From: Sapria himalayana
Taxonomy: Eukaryota; Streptophyta; Magnoliopsida; Malpighiales; Rafflesiaceae
Direction: 5' to 3'
Assembly: GCA_029783825.1 (NCBI GenBank)
Contig: JAREIK010000377.1
Span: 444,830-508,829, forward strand
Length of the DNA stretch: 64,000 nucleotides
Shown piece after piece: positions 12,243-24,942 of the stretch (within the stretch, counting starts at the first letter, position 1; every line of letters starts with the position of its first letter). A program made the position numbers and the translations under genes. Under the pieces are notes generated by a model, which saw only the letters and a list, made by a program, of their open reading frames with translations, had not been told where the DNA came from and did not search any database.

Positions 12243-13700
12243 TAATCTTACCAAAAACTTATTTTTATCTTTTCAACTAGAGCACTAGTCTACTCACTAT
12301 TGGTCGATCGAACTACCTATACAATTCCTATGAGATAATATTTGGATGAAAAACTACTTTACTACTTGTACGACATATATACCTGTCAAACTATGTTGGA
12401 TGACCGACTCCACCAAATGCAAGTTTGGGATTTAAACCAATGTTAAAAGTTGGGCATCATATTAAAGTTTTAACAATTTTGTCCACCTGAAGTATGAATT
12501 TTATCTTCTTAATATTGATTAATACTTGGCTAGTGGATAAAAAAGATAGTCCTAAGATTAAATGACCATATAAATCTTCCTCCAAATCAAACACAATAAA
12601 ATCAACTAGAAAAATAAATTTACCAATCTTTAGCAAGATATCTTCAATATTCCAATTTGAAAATTTAATTAAATGATAAGTCAATTGAAGTGAAAAAGTA
12701 GCTAGAGTTATTTACAATGGTTTAACCTTTATACTATGGATAATGATATCAAATTCACATGTGATCCCAAGTTAGACAACATTTTTTAGAAAGTATACTC
12801 TATAATAATTTACAAACCATAAAATTTCTTGAATCTTTAGCTTTCTAGAAAGTTTATATTGGATGATAGTACTATACTTCTTGGTCATATTTATTGTTAT
12901 ATATGTCTAAAATTTCTTGCCCAACTAGAAAATTTACTCTTTCTAGAAAGTATACTCTATAATTCACATGTGATAGTACTATTGGATGATAGTATACTCT
13001 ATAACAACATGCAACCCGGTATATGTGATAATGCTTAAAAAAATGGAATATTTACTTATAACTTTTAAAAAACAACGTACTTTGGCATTAGGATAAAAAA
13101 TTTTATCATTGAAATATTCTTTCTGTTATACATGCTTCTGATCATTACTTTGGGTATTATATATCTCTTCCTCCTTATTCACTTCTTTATTTACCTCGAT
13201 TGAGGGAGAGTTGGGATTTAGGTTCTATGGATGTCATAACTTTTTGGTAAAGATATCTTGTGTTGTAACTTTGGAAGATATCATAGCATCTTGTGCTGCA
13301 TCATTTTGTTGTGCCATGACTTTTGTGAAAGTCATGATTTCTTTAGTCATAACATTCTATTTTGTTAATGCTCCCCTTTTGATTTATATTTTTACTTATT
13401 GACTCTCTAATTCTTTGTTTATTCTCATTGTAATGAATAGATACTATTTTGTAATTTCCTTGGTATCACCTAGTAGTCTATTTATGCTCTTCTCTTTCAT
13501 TAAGATTATTAGTTGTCCCAATTAATTGTCAATGATTTTTATTATCTCATTCATATGTTCTAGCCCCATTTCAATCTATTTAATCTTGTTCTCTTTAAAT
13601 TTATTTTTTTTCTTCATCATTATAAGTAAGGCTAGTATGCTCTATTCAAGTAAAAACTTTTATACTCTCTTCAGGGTGAATGTAATTAGAGCTTGATACT
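12243..13700. other. AT-rich sequence, short local repeats, no gene
   Basis: The words CTTTCTAGAAAGT and TATACTCTATAA recur between 12.78 and 13.02 kb. A small TCATGAC-like cluster occurs at 13.23-13.36 kb. No domain was seen in the short open frames at 12,457-12,684 and 13,211-13,402. Confidence 0.4.
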
Positions 13701-13846
13701 CCTTACATTTGAAAGCCCATAAACTTATTCCCACAACTCTTCTAACATTAACCCAAGTTCCAATATGCATTCACCTTGCATTTGAAAGCCCATAAACTTA
13801 TTCCCACAACTCTTCTAACATTAACCCAAGTTCCAATATGCATTCA
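13701..13846. repeat. 73-bp perfect-to-near-perfect tandem duplication
   Basis: Two 73-bp units lie head to tail at 13,701-13,773 and 13,774-13,846. I can find one difference between them (CCTTACATTT against CCTTGCATTT). The near identity in an otherwise heavily diverged region marks a recent local duplication. Confidence 0.92.
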
Positions 13847-15165
13847 TAGGGCTAACATGTGATTGTCTTTCATGATTTTTCAGGTCCGGATAATAGTATG
13901 TGAGTGTATTATTAATGGGTCGGATGGTATATCCATTGCTCTACAAAACATTAGCATTCTCCACTTAATATACATGGTTGAAATTTATCTTTTTGTACTA
14001 TTAAAAAATAGCAACTGATTCCACACTTGTTTATTTGTTATTTTTGGATCTAAACTTTTAACAATGTGTCTCTCTTCACTTCCATATTAGTCAATATATC
14101 CAATTCTAATAATTTGGCTTACTTTCTTCAAAATACTCAATCATTTAGAGTTTGATATGAGAATGTGCTTCTTCTAGAGTCTTATTTATAATGGAACTAC
14201 CTAAGGTTATATTGATTGTGCACCTAGTTATATAGCTTATCCCATTTAATGAAAGGTTGTGCTTAGATCCATAACTCAAATTCATGAAAAGGGCACCTCC
14301 TCAAAAGTTATTTGAATTGGTCTCAAGCATCATATAATACCCCATACTCATCTTAGTGAAACTAACTCATATCTCCCCTTACTTGAGAGGTGATTTGAGA
14401 TGTGAAGATATTGGTAAGAAATTATTGCACAAGTTCAATATAACTCTCAATTTAACCTCAAGGTAAGTACTAGAACTAACTTTGAGCTTTTTCATTCAAA
14501 AGAAAAGGAAAGTCTCACAACCTTATAATATTCATACTGAATTCATGCATCTCCACCATCTAAGAAAATTGTGATACGACTATTCGAGTCTTTTAAATTT
14601 TCTCACTGTAGTGATGTTTTTGCAACATAATTATCAAAATCTACTTCAACTCAAAGTTTTTTGCTTTCACCAGCAGCATTTGAATCCTAGAATATATATC
14701 CATCATAGTAGCCTACTAATAATCTCCCAAGGTATTATGAGGATTAAGCTATTGGGCAGCTTGTCTTCACTAGCATAGTGATCTATGTTGCTTCATTTTT
14801 CTTTCATGAGGTCACTCTTAGCTCTCTTTTTTAGTTATGCTTTTAATGTTCTTTTAATTTTTTGGTCCAGAAGATTTGACTAAATCTTAAATACTCTACT
14901 CATGTAAGAGTGGTGGATACAAAATAAACCAAAAAATATACAAAATAAAATAAAAATATAATATAAACACTTAGCAATAATCACATCCATAAAACTAGAC
15001 TTTGAATTATAATTTTGAAAGAAAAGATTATGGTAACTCAAGGTGATTAATCAAACTATAATAAAAAATCCTATTGGTGGCTAAAAAAACTTGTGATTTT
15101 GTGAGGAAAATAAAACTATCATTAATTAAGATAATTTCAAAATCTTATTAGGCAAGAATTTCTTA
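13847..15165. other. AT-rich sequence, no gene seen
   Basis: This is unassigned. Content such as CATATAATACCCCATACTCATC near 14,331 resembles sequence near 6.25 kb (ATCATATAACATCTTATGCTC), consistent with the same retroelement debris. No coding similarity was recognised. Confidence 0.35.
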
Positions 15166-15169
15166 TCCA

Positions 15170-16400
15170 ATTTATAGTTTTGTAAGTAGGTTCATAGAAG
15201 TAACAAAGTGGATGAAAGTCTAGTTATCAATCACATAGGGATTGTGTAGCTACACAATTCCTATGGATGTAAGTCTAGTTATCAATCATCAATCATTCAA
15301 TAATGAACTAACTATTGCTTGAGTTTGAATAAATATTCTTGATGTTCAAAAAGATATCCAGACTCTAGGGTTCAGTCATATCCTTGTGTATGATAATATT
15401 TATCTTATATTTGGTCAATGTAATGTTTGGTTGCTAGATAAAGATTAGATTAGTATGAAAATTTTTATGTGCCATGTTGATATACAAGGTGGTTATCATT
15501 CTTGGGCAATCACTATGCAAGATAATCTTCTCAGTTGTCCTCTTGATATTTCAATACCAAAGCCACACAATATTTTGTGCAAGAGTCATTCACACATCTA
15601 TTTCTTTTTGGAAATACGTTAATTATCCTTAATGATTACTTCAAATATTTATTTCTATTATCTTACCTCTAATTTTCTTAAAGATACAAAATAATTTGAA
15701 ACTAATATATTTATATTTTTGGCTTCATAAGTTTCATATTCATAATAATTGAAATATTTCTTTTCATGAATCTCACCTATGAAAGTCATACAAGAGGGAA
15801 AGACTTATAAGCAATGATAAAAATTTCTGATATATCTACCTATATATCTTCAAAATATCTCTAAATTCTAAGTATCAATATATCCATCATGACCGATATA
15901 TCTATCATTGATTGGTGCTCATATACAAATACATGTGGGTATATCTTTGATATATCCAATATATCTATAAATTCCAAGTACCTATATATCTATAGAAACT
16001 GATATTTTAATCCTTACTTATAAGGCTATTACCACCATACTAGTCTTTCTCACTTACATGTGTCCCATGACATACCAGTCACCATCTACCTAAGTCGACA
16101 CATTACTCAAACACTAGTGAAACTCCTAGATTTATGTTCTACTTAACTCTTTCATTACTCAAAGCCTAGTTCTTCTAGATAGTATATAATGGATTGATCT
16201 TAAATATATTTATTCTTTCAGCTTTATAAGTATTGTACTTATAAATTTTAAACTTCCTCAATTTTAGATCTTCACATATTAGATTACCTAATAGATTAAG
16301 ATTATAAGACCTATCACTTTTTTTACCATACTACGTGAGTGTGTCCCATGAATTACCTATCATTATTCATCATAATTGATATGCCTAAACCTACATATTC
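15170..16400 (-). repeat. decayed LTR-like block, copy A3
   Basis: A-type landmarks are TAGTTATCAATCACATAGGGAT (about 15,221), AGACTCTAGGGTTCAGTCATAT (about 15,360), TTTTGGCTTCATAAGTTTCATATTC (about 15,716) and CTATTACCACCATACTAGTC (about 16,025). A local run of TATATCTAT and ATATATCC words at 15.82-16.01 kb interrupts the match to the other copies and may be a local expansion. Orientation is inferred from the primer-site relics next to copies A1 and A4. Confidence 0.42.
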
Positions 16401-16950
16401 ATAAAAACCTTAAGTTTTGGTTCTTATTTTCATCCATATTCATAAACATCCAAACAACAATATAAAAAGAAATATAAATTCATATAATCATTAATTAATC
16501 ACAATATGAATATATTCACAATCCCTAGATCTAAATTTAGCTAGAAATTAGGAATGAAATCTGAGAGACATCTATTTGGTTCGAGGGTTCCCAATGAATG
16601 TCCATGTAAAAATCTAAGTATACATTCAGAATTATAATTGAGGATTGCCTATGTTTGCATTTAATTTTTTCTAAATGGAAGTCAAATCATGTTTCTTAGG
16701 GTTCTTGATATGTGTGGTTCATATTCACCTCCCTTTTTTCTTCTCAGTTTTTTTTCCACCTCATTTTTTGTATTATTCTATGTGTCACTTTATACTTCAA
16801 AAATCTATGTAGTATTTTACTTTGGAAGTCATGACATAGAATTGATGTAATAAGTTTATTATCTTTTCGAATCTTTTCTAGAGAATAGATTTGATGAAGC
16901 TAGGAATGACTGTGGCAAATATCTTTACTATTTAAAACACAAAGTCATAT
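16401..16950. other. AT-rich sequence, no gene seen
   Basis: Nothing specific was recognised. It continues the retroelement debris. Confidence 0.35.
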
Positions 16951-17265
16951 TGTTGGAATTAGCAACAATTTTGTTCTTAGCTTTCTAAGCAAAGTATTGT
17001 AGAACAAGAATTATCATTATTAAGATAGTTACTCTCTATAAAAAAATATTGTGGGGTTAGAATTAGCCACGAATTTGGTATTGGCTTTCTAAGCTAAGTA
17101 TCACAGTACTAGAATTGTCATAATTGAGATAATCACTCTCTGTAATACAAATTAAGGTGTTGGACTAGGTTGTGACTTTGGTATTTTTTCTCTAGCACAC
17201 AATATTAGTGTTGGAAAGAACATAACTAGAGTAAATACTCTCTAGAATACAAACTCACAACATAA
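16951..17265. repeat. about three diverged 100-107-bp tandem units
   Basis: Successive units begin near 16,951, 17,051 and 17,157. Each opens with a TGTTGGA- or GTGGGGTTAGAATT-like word, has a GGCTTTCTAAGC- or TCTAGCACAC-like middle (two units share GCTTTCTAAG), an AGAATTGTCAT-like part and an ACTCTCT(A/G)TA word near the end. Divergence indicates an old tandem array. Confidence 0.65.
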
Positions 17266-18225
17266 AATTATGAGTGACTTAAAACACTTGATATTTGGAT
17301 CGACATCGAATAACTCTAGACTCTAGAAATTGCCACGACTACTAGTGTGATACTTGGCTACCACAATATAAAAATAATATCATGGCTATTAAGTATTTTA
17401 GAAATAGTGTGATCGTGACTTCGAGAAAATATGTAAGGTGTATTCAAGTTGTGAATTGTGATAAGGGAATTATCATGGCCCCTATTTGATTCTTTCTCAT
17501 CCAAGCTTTTTCTCCACTAATTCTACCAATTTTACACAAAGTCACGAAGATTTCTTTAATATTTATCAATTACTATCAAAATAATAATATAGTAAAATCT
17601 CTCCAATAAACACTAGAATAAGTATAAAAATAATAAGATATACTCACCAAATAATCCAAAAAAGTCAATACATTGAGTTCTAAACAATCATTTATGGTGG
17701 TGATAGCTTGTGGTCGATTAAATCTTGAAAGCTAATAGAATGATTTGAGATCACATATTATATTACCCTTCATCCAACAAATAGTTATTGCATTACAATA
17801 ATAGCATAGAAGAAACATGATTATACAAAATAAAGTAAATCAACCCTAGAGTCTAAGTATTTGCTCAAGATTAGCTTTATCTAGTCAACTTAAGTAGTTA
17901 GTCAAATCACTGTAACTTGATCAACCTGCTATTACCAATCACTATGCAATTGATATTTGGGCTTAAATTTATTTTATTTATTATATGGCCCATATACTAG
18001 CAGAATTCTATTAGGTGTATATAATATGCCTAATGTGCATTCAATGTAGTACCAAGAACTATCAAGTTTTTTGGCTTCATTACTAAAGCACAACTCCATA
18101 AACCATTCATTATAATTATGAATTTTAAGTTATACATTCTAAGATGCATTCATATCAATGAATATTCAATATGTCTCAATCTCATAAATTATTCATTATA
18201 AATCATATTCATCATACACAATAAT
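17266..18225. other. AT-rich debris, no gene seen
   Basis: The stretch 17.71-18.13 kb resembles 5.65-6.05 kb (for example the CTAGAGTCTAAGTATTTGCTCA word against CTAGAATTTTAAGTATTTATCA). A few TCATGAC-type words occur at 17.27-17.48 kb. No gene was recognised. Confidence 0.38.
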
Positions 18226-18229
18226 ATAC

Positions 18230-18860
18230 ACAAACCCTAGATCCATAAATTAGGATTTTAGAAATTATCTTGCTTGAATTCGTTCCTAATGTTTGGCTAG
18301 AATATATTTTAGTTTATGTAATAGTCTATAATCAATATGGTTAATAATAAATGATTTCTGATTTTTTAATATATTGAATATTGATATAAATGAGAACTTA
18401 GAAAGTCTAATCTAGGGTTTCAACAACCAATGGATGATTTGTATTAGTTATAGTTTCTGGTGACATATAAACCATATGACACACAAAGAAGAATGTGTGT
18501 CAATAAAAAGTGATAACCCTTTAGTCACCTTCAACTTGTGATGGCTTCCATGGGTTGAATTATTAAGTTGACATAAGTTTATTGATACAAGTATGATACT
18601 AATGAAGTTGAATGTACAATCACTATTATGACCATATCATTATGTGTTCTCTAGAAGTACTAGCCTGAGAATAAAGATATGTACATTCAAAGTAACTATC
18701 AAGAAGAGTTAATAAATTCCCTAAAAAGGGTAGGATTAGGAATTGTGGAGTACTATTTGTTAAATAAATTTGTAGCTTCAATGGATGGTAATAGGTAAAC
18801 TTAAGGCACAATAATAAGGGTACCATCCAAAGCAGTGATAACAGATCATTAATTAACTTT
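18230..18860 (+). repeat. dispersed LTR-like block, copy B4
   Basis: It shares ordered landmarks with copies B1-B3: CCTAGATCCATAAATTAGG (about 18,237), TCTAGGGTTTCAACAACC (about 18,411), TGATAACCCTTTAGTCACC (about 18,510) and GATGGTAATAGGTAAAC (about 18,783). No protein similarity was seen. Confidence 0.42.
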
Positions 18861-19109
18861 TAAATTAGTACAAAAAGACTATCGACGCATTTTTTAATAT
18901 TCATCCAATATATTTGTTTGGTTTACCACAACACCCATAAAGAAAACATTATCATATACAAAGAAAAAAGCCAATCATAGAGTTTACTTGTCTTTCTGAA
19001 ACACAATCTTATCATATAATGATAAGCAATTGAATAAAATCACTAAAACTTGATCAAAAGCCAATGCCATTCCCTATGGAATTGATATCTACACTTACAT
19101 TAAGTAATT

Positions 19110-19585
19110 TCTTAGATGATACATATACTTGTGGATTATAGTTAGGATGCATAGAATATGCTTAATGAGTTTTTGGTAGTCTTTCCATGAACCAACACGT
19201 TTTTTGGCATGATCACCAAGGTCCTAACATGGAGCAATGACATAATAGCATACATCCAAGCTAGAAAATAGAATGACTAGTTCTCCAGAAGATCTACCAA
19301 TAAAAATAATTATATAAAGAAGAAGATCTAAATCAATTGTTTCTAAATGCCTAATGATGATGCATATATTTGTGGCATATACTTAGCATGCATAGAATAT
19401 GCATAATGAGGTTTTGGAACTATTGCTATGAACCATCAAGTATTTGGTATGATTAGCAAGGCTCCAACATAGAGTGTGGCAGATAGCATACACCCAAGGT
19501 AGAAAATAGAATGACTAGTCCTAGAGAAGATCTACAAAAAAAAGTATATAAAAAAGATTATCTAAATCAATTGTTTCTAAATGCT
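19110..19585. repeat. about 240-bp imperfect tandem duplication
   Basis: The word ATAGAATATGC occurs at 19,151 and 19,392, AGAAAATAGAATGACTAGT at about 19,262 and 19,501, and TCAATTGTTTCTAAATGC at about 19,333 and 19,566. The shared order at a nearly constant 233-241 bp offset shows two head-to-tail copies. Confidence 0.85.
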
Positions 19586-20335
19586 CTCTTTGTATTATTG
19601 AAATCATGTTTGATCATCATCATTGATTGAATTACTACACAATGTTCAAAAAATGCGATTCCTTGGATTGGTTTATGAATTTACATTGAGGATTACTTAA
19701 ATGTAACCTCTTTTACTACATGGAATTGTGATTTGTAAAATTGTTGATGTATTTTGGGTGCTAATGTATTCATATTGTAATTTTGGCAAAGATTGAGACA
19801 ACACCATGGTTTATTAAATAATGTGAAAAAGCATTGTTTGAATACTAGACTCACCCAAGGGCATTGTATGGCTTTTATATGGACTCTGATAGGAAGATAA
19901 GAGCACACCATTGAGGTACTCCATATATGAACTATGATATCTAATTAATGGTTTGCCTCAAAGGAAAAAAATACTTTAATATTATTCATATTGGCTACAT
20001 GAAATAATGACAGTGACTAGGTGATGAGTTTGAGAAGTGTGATTGACATCTACGAGTAAAAGTTGCATGTTTTATTGATCGACATAATTTGTTAGAATAT
20101 TTTCAGTTCATTATTGGCATACATATCATATATGACATGTGATAAATATGCTAATTATGAATGTAGAATCAAAAATTAGTGGTTTGTTAATTTTTATGTA
20201 AAACAATAAAATTAACAAGGAAAAAAAAAGAACATGATAAAGATTGAAAGTTACAATTTTTAAGTCTTTATGCAATCATGTTTTAATAAGAAAAGGAAGA
20301 AGCTTGGGTGTAGCATAACAATAATGAAATAGCAA
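19586..20335. other. AT-rich sequence, no gene seen
   Basis: This is unassigned. The 72-codon minus-strand frame at 19,693-19,911 shows no recognisable domain. Confidence 0.35.
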
Positions 20336-20770
20336 CTTTCATAAGGTCAAAAAATCATATCTTAGGGTCTTTACATACAAGGTTGCAATGCCACTCTTAT
20401 AAGCCATGAACCACTTTTTGAAGGTAAAAAAAAAATAACTTGTGACTCACATTTTTTGTTTCAAAATTATATTAAAAGTCATGACATATTCTTCCTAATC
20501 ATGAAACAAATGGAACCCCAAGCAAGATTGGAGTCACACACCAACTATAAAGTTGCGACATTATATTCAGAGTTACAATATCATCTTTCCTGGTCTCGAT
20601 ACAAATTGAGCCAAAAACAAGATCGAAGTCATGACACTACCTCTTAAGTCATGGCATGAGTTGGCACATGCTCACCCAAATTTGAAGAAATACATTCAAA
20701 GATAATTCAGCCTTGACACTAGGAACCATCAAGGAGCACTTGATTAGCATCATTTAGCCATATTTGTGGT
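20336..20770 (+). repeat. TCATGAC module, copy 1
   Basis: A module of about 300-400 bp that recurs near 26.26-26.57 kb in the same orientation and near 28.28-28.64 kb inverted. Shared words are AAGATTGGAGTC (20,523 and 26,422), a CAACTATAAAGTTGCGAC-like word and GGAGCACTTGATT/GGAGCACTATAAA. The module ends shortly before the copia element here and begins shortly after it at 26.2 kb. Confidence 0.6.
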
Positions 20771-20928
20771 CCATTATAAGCATATATATTATATAGAATA
20801 AGTGATATATTTGTTAATAATGGACAGATTACCCAATATTAGTATTTTGCTAGGTTTTTTGAAAAATAATATATTCATCAAGAAAAAATAGGGAAAATTG
20901 GGAAGAACAGAAGTCATAACTTGGAAGT

Positions 20929-21506
20929 TTTTGGGCAATTGCACTTCCACAGTTGTGATTTTAAGATACAGAAGAAGAAAGAACAATAAACCCAACAAAA
21001 AAATGATATATATGTAATTCACAATTACAATCCAACCATGACAGAATCAAAAAACAAAATAGAAACTCACGAAATAACGTGGTTCACTAGTCACTCAGTA
21101 CGACTAGGTGCATCCACCAGAAAATACTCATGCGTTACAAATTAAACCAAATCAAAAGTCTTACAGTATGTGCAGTGCAGAAATAATCGCGATAAATCAC
21201 GCAGAAAGAGAGAGAGAAGATGAATAGTTCCAGATCACGAAAATAGTAACCCAAAAAATAAAATACAAAATATTTTATATTAAAAATTTCTTAGTTCAAT
21301 TAACCGGAGTAGATCGGATCATCATACGGGTCAGACCATGCTTCAAAAATTTATTTGGCCTGATGATCAGACAGTGGGACCTCAATTATTGTGCTACTAC
21401 TATATTCTCAGCCTCTTAATATTTCATTTCCTGCACTTACATGAAAATATTAAAACAAAAATATTTGGTTATACAAACAGATTATCAAAACAAACTATAT
21501 ACAATA
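20929..21506 (-). repeat. 3' LTR of copia element
   Basis: This 578-bp LTR is downstream of the minus-strand coding part. The expected TGTTGGG terminus reads TTTTGGG, and the expected final CA reads TA. It shares most internal words with 25,617-26,194 and with the two solo LTRs. Confidence 0.93.
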
Positions 21507-21520
21507 ATCTCCATCTTAAT
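21507..21520 (-). other. polypurine tract of copia element
   Basis: Directly inside the 3' LTR the minus strand reads AAGATGGAGAT, the position and composition expected for the plus-strand primer of reverse transcription. Confidence 0.7.
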
Positions 21521-21579
21521 TTATTTTGCATATACATAGAGAGACACTCTCTATAAACAGTTAGTCCAAAAAAGACAAC

Positions 21580-23340
21580 ATCTGATTTGATATGTTCAGT
21601 AAGTTAAGATAGTGTCTTAACTTATTCAAAGTAATAAGTTTGGTAAAAATGTCAGCTAGATTATCAGAAGTTGCAATCTTCTTTGTACCCTTTTCTCAGA
21701 TCAAAGTAAATAATATCGCACATTAATGTACTTTGTCCTCTTATGGTACACTTGGTCTTTTGCTAAACAAATAGCACTGAGGTTGTCATAGAAAACTATT
21801 ACAACCTCTTAATGAAGACCAAGATCTTTGAGAAAACTTTTCAGTCATATCCCTTCCTTCACAGCATCGGTCAGAAACATATACTCTACTTCAAAAGAAG
21901 ATAAAGTAATAGAAGATTATAGTGTGGCTTTTCAACTAACTACAGAACCACATAGAGTGAAGACATAACCAGTCATAGACTATCTACTATCAACATCTCT
22001 TGCATTGACAGAATTAGAATATTCTGCCAGCATGAGTTCAGATTCATTACCAAATATCAGACCAACATCAAAAGTCCCATTGAGGTACCTAAGTATTCTT
22101 TTAAAAGCTTTCCAATGCCCTTGACCAGGGTTTATCATAAACCTACTCACTGCACTTACTGCATGAGCAATATCAGGTCGAGTACACATCATAAGATACA
22201 TGAGGATCCTGACAACACTAGAATAAGGAACTTTAGACATTTGTTCCTTATTAGATTCAGATTGGGGATAACATTTTAATGTTAGATAGAGGTTAGAAGC
22301 AAATGGTGTGGACATAGGCTTACAAGAAGTAATTCCAAATCTAGATAGAAGTTTCAGAATATATTATTTCTTTGAAAGAAACAATTTTCTTTTAATTTTA
22401 TCTCTGAATATTTCTATAACCAAAATTTGCTTTGCTCCTCCAAGATCTTTCATATCAGATTTATTTCTGATAGCAATAAGCATATCATCTACATACAATA
22501 GCAAGTAGATATATGACTCATCCTTATGCCTTTTGAAATAAACACAGTAGTCATGGTCACACCTGCTGTATCCATGACTAATCATGAAACAGTCAAATCT
22601 TTTGTACCACTGACGGGGAGATTGCTTAAGTCCATAAAGGGACTTAAGAAGCTTGCACACATGGGTTTCCTTACCTTATACCTCAAAACCCTCAGGCTGG
22701 CTCATGTAAATTTCTTCATCCAGTTCTCCATTAAGAAATGCAGTTTTAACATCTAGTTACTCGAGTTCAAGGTCCTGATGTGCCACTAATGCTAGAAGCA
22801 CCCTTATTGAGGTATGTCTAACTACAAGAGAGAATATCTCATTATAATTGATACCCTCTTTCTGACTGAATCCTTTTGCAACTAGATGTGCCTTAAACTT
22901 TATAGCACCAACTATAGAAACATTATTTTTCTTCTTGAAAATCTATTTGTAAGAAACTATCTTTCTCCCTTTTGATTTAGGTACAATAAGCCAAGTACCA
23001 TTCTTATGAAGAGATTCAATCTCTTCATTCATGACAACTAACCATGACTCAAATTCAAGACATTTAATAGTATTCCTAAAGAAGGATGGTTCAGGAATAT
23101 CAATCTCTTCGGCAACTTGTAGGGAAAACCCTACAAATTCATCAAAGCCGAATCTCAGAGGAGGACGTACATTCATCCTCCTTTGTCTATCCCTTGCAAT
23201 GTGGTAGAAAATATACTCTTCAGGTGCAGGTTCAGGATCAGGTTCAGTAATAAACTTAGTATCATTTTCATGATTAACTATTGTTTGTCTAGAGACAACA
23301 AGTATCCTTCCTGGAGCTACAGATTCAAATTTTAGCTCCA
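21580..23340 (-). pseudogene. copia reverse transcriptase and RNase H, broken
   Basis: The stretch opens near 23,060 with the SWLVVMNEEIESL region and NGTWLIVPK, the usual start of the copia RT_RVT2 domain. YGLKQSPRQWY follows near 22,600-22,640, and the catalytic YVDD lies at 22,484-22,495. The connection region includes [20 protein letters not shown] near 22,180-22,230 (family usual: PY.S.VGSLMYAM..TRPDI). RNase H follows in pieces: SMTGYVF near 21,970, then an EVEYMFLTDAV segment near 21,890 and a final CLAKDQVYHKRTKYINVRYY segment near 21,690-21,770 in another frame. Stops separate these pieces, so no full protein can be made. The polymerase motif itself is intact. Confidence 0.9.
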
Positions 23341-24640
23341 CCTTAAGTTCAGCTTAAGGAACATCAGGTAACTGGATAGGACAATGTACTTGTCTTAAGT
23401 TGACACTTTCATCAAAGGTGACACTCCTAGAGAGAATCAGTTTCTTTTTAGATTGTGACCAGATATGAAATCCCTTGACTCCATCACCATATCCTACAAA
23501 TATTCCTTTTTTTGCTCGTGTTTCAACCTTACCATCATTTACATGATAGTAGAAAATACATCGAAATACTTTTAGATTGGAATAACTTGCATGTTTACCA
23601 GTCCACACCTCAAATGAAATTTTAAAATTAATTCTTCTATGTGATGATATGTTTATCAGATGGCATGCTATATTAACAGCTTCACCCCAAACTCATTGCC
23701 TAAGCCTGATTGAGAGAGCATACATCTAGTTCTCTCCAAAAAAGTTTAGTTTATTTTTTCAGCAATGTCATTCTGCTAAGGAGTGTCCCTAATAGTTTTG
23801 TGTCTCGATATACCTTTGTCCCTACAAAATTCCTCAAATTCAGACGAACAAAGTTTTAGACCATTATTTGTTCGTAATAGTTTAACCTTCTTTTGTGTTT
23901 TGTTTTCCACTAAGCTAACTCATTGCTTAAACATTATAAAAATCTCAGATTTATGTTTCATCATGAATACCCAGGACATCCTGGAGTAATCATCAACTAA
24001 ACATAATAAAATCAAGCACCCCCGAGAGATGTGACTCTAGAAGAGCCCCAACAATCAGCATGGATATAATCCAAAATACTATTTGCATAGTGTATGGCCT
24101 TACCAAATTTAGTTCTATATTTCTTACCAAAAACACAATGATCATAGAAATTTAATTTGCTGACTCTATGACCAACAAGAAGATTAAGATCAGCAAGAAT
24201 TTTCATACCTTTCTCTTTCATATGTGCTAGCCGCATATACCACATTCTGGTAAGTTTAGCTTTGTGTTAAAATGCTGATTGTCCGAATGTGATAGTAATA
24301 GCCCCTATCATTGTGGAACCTATCAGTGTGGATAACATTTAAATCTTCTGCCCCTAAAAGCACAATATCATCTCCTCGATGTACATTTAATGTTTTTTCT
24401 CTACCAATGAATGAATATCCCTGATCACCCAGAACACCAAGAGAAGTGAGATTAATTATCATCTTAGGGACATATCTCACATTTGAAAGTGAGACTATTT
24501 GGTCATCATAAGTTCTCAGTCTGACCGTGTTGATTCCAACCACCTTACATAGTTGGTTGTTCCCCACCACAGCATGGCCAGCTTTCTTCATGTCATATTT
24601 GCCGAACCACTCCAAGTGAGTGCTTATATGGAAGGAAGCC
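23341..24640 (-). pseudogene. copia integrase region, broken
   Basis: After the protease comes a GAG-pre-integrase segment (MWYMRLAHMKEKGMKIL at 24,195-24,245), where the family has W-H-RLGH. It leads into LDYIHADCWG near 24,030-24,075, which holds the first catalytic aspartate of the integrase core. The middle of the core (23,610-24,010) is full of stops. The C-terminal part at 23,354-23,608 keeps the YSNLKVFRC...KAKKGIFVGY-type order (here RAKKGIFVGYG near 23,500). The domain lies before RT, as copia requires. Confidence 0.88.
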
Positions 24641-24921
24641 CCAGTATCCAAGATCCAAGAATCTAATCTTGTGATCATTCTGGAGGTTACCAGCACAAGG
24701 CCTTCTCCATCATCTAGATCATCAAAGGCCACAATAGCAGTAGGTGAGAAATTAGGATGACCTTGCTGTTCTAGCCTTGCTCTTTTCTTCGGGCATTCAG
24801 TTTTCCAATGCCCTTTCTGATTATAGTAGTGACAAATGTCACCCTTTTTTGACCTCTTCTGAAAATTATTTCTCTTCTTCTTGAATGGAATAGGTTGTGG
24901 CCTTCTGTTTGTCACCACCAA
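24640..24921 (-). pseudogene. copia gag zinc knuckle and protease
   Basis: One open stretch carries a basic segment, the zinc knuckle and the aspartic protease. The knuckle at 24,793-24,834 reads CHYYNQKGHWKTEC. The family pattern is C-x2-C-x4-H-x4-C, so the second cysteine has become tyrosine, a change that should abolish zinc binding. The protease active site ILDTGASFH at about 24,626-24,654 keeps the catalytic DTG (24,640-24,648). The open frame continues without a stop to 24,256 into the region before integrase. It is separated from upstream gag by a stop at 24,922-24,942. Confidence 0.9.
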
Positions 24922-24942
24922 TCCATCAGAATGTTGTTCAAG

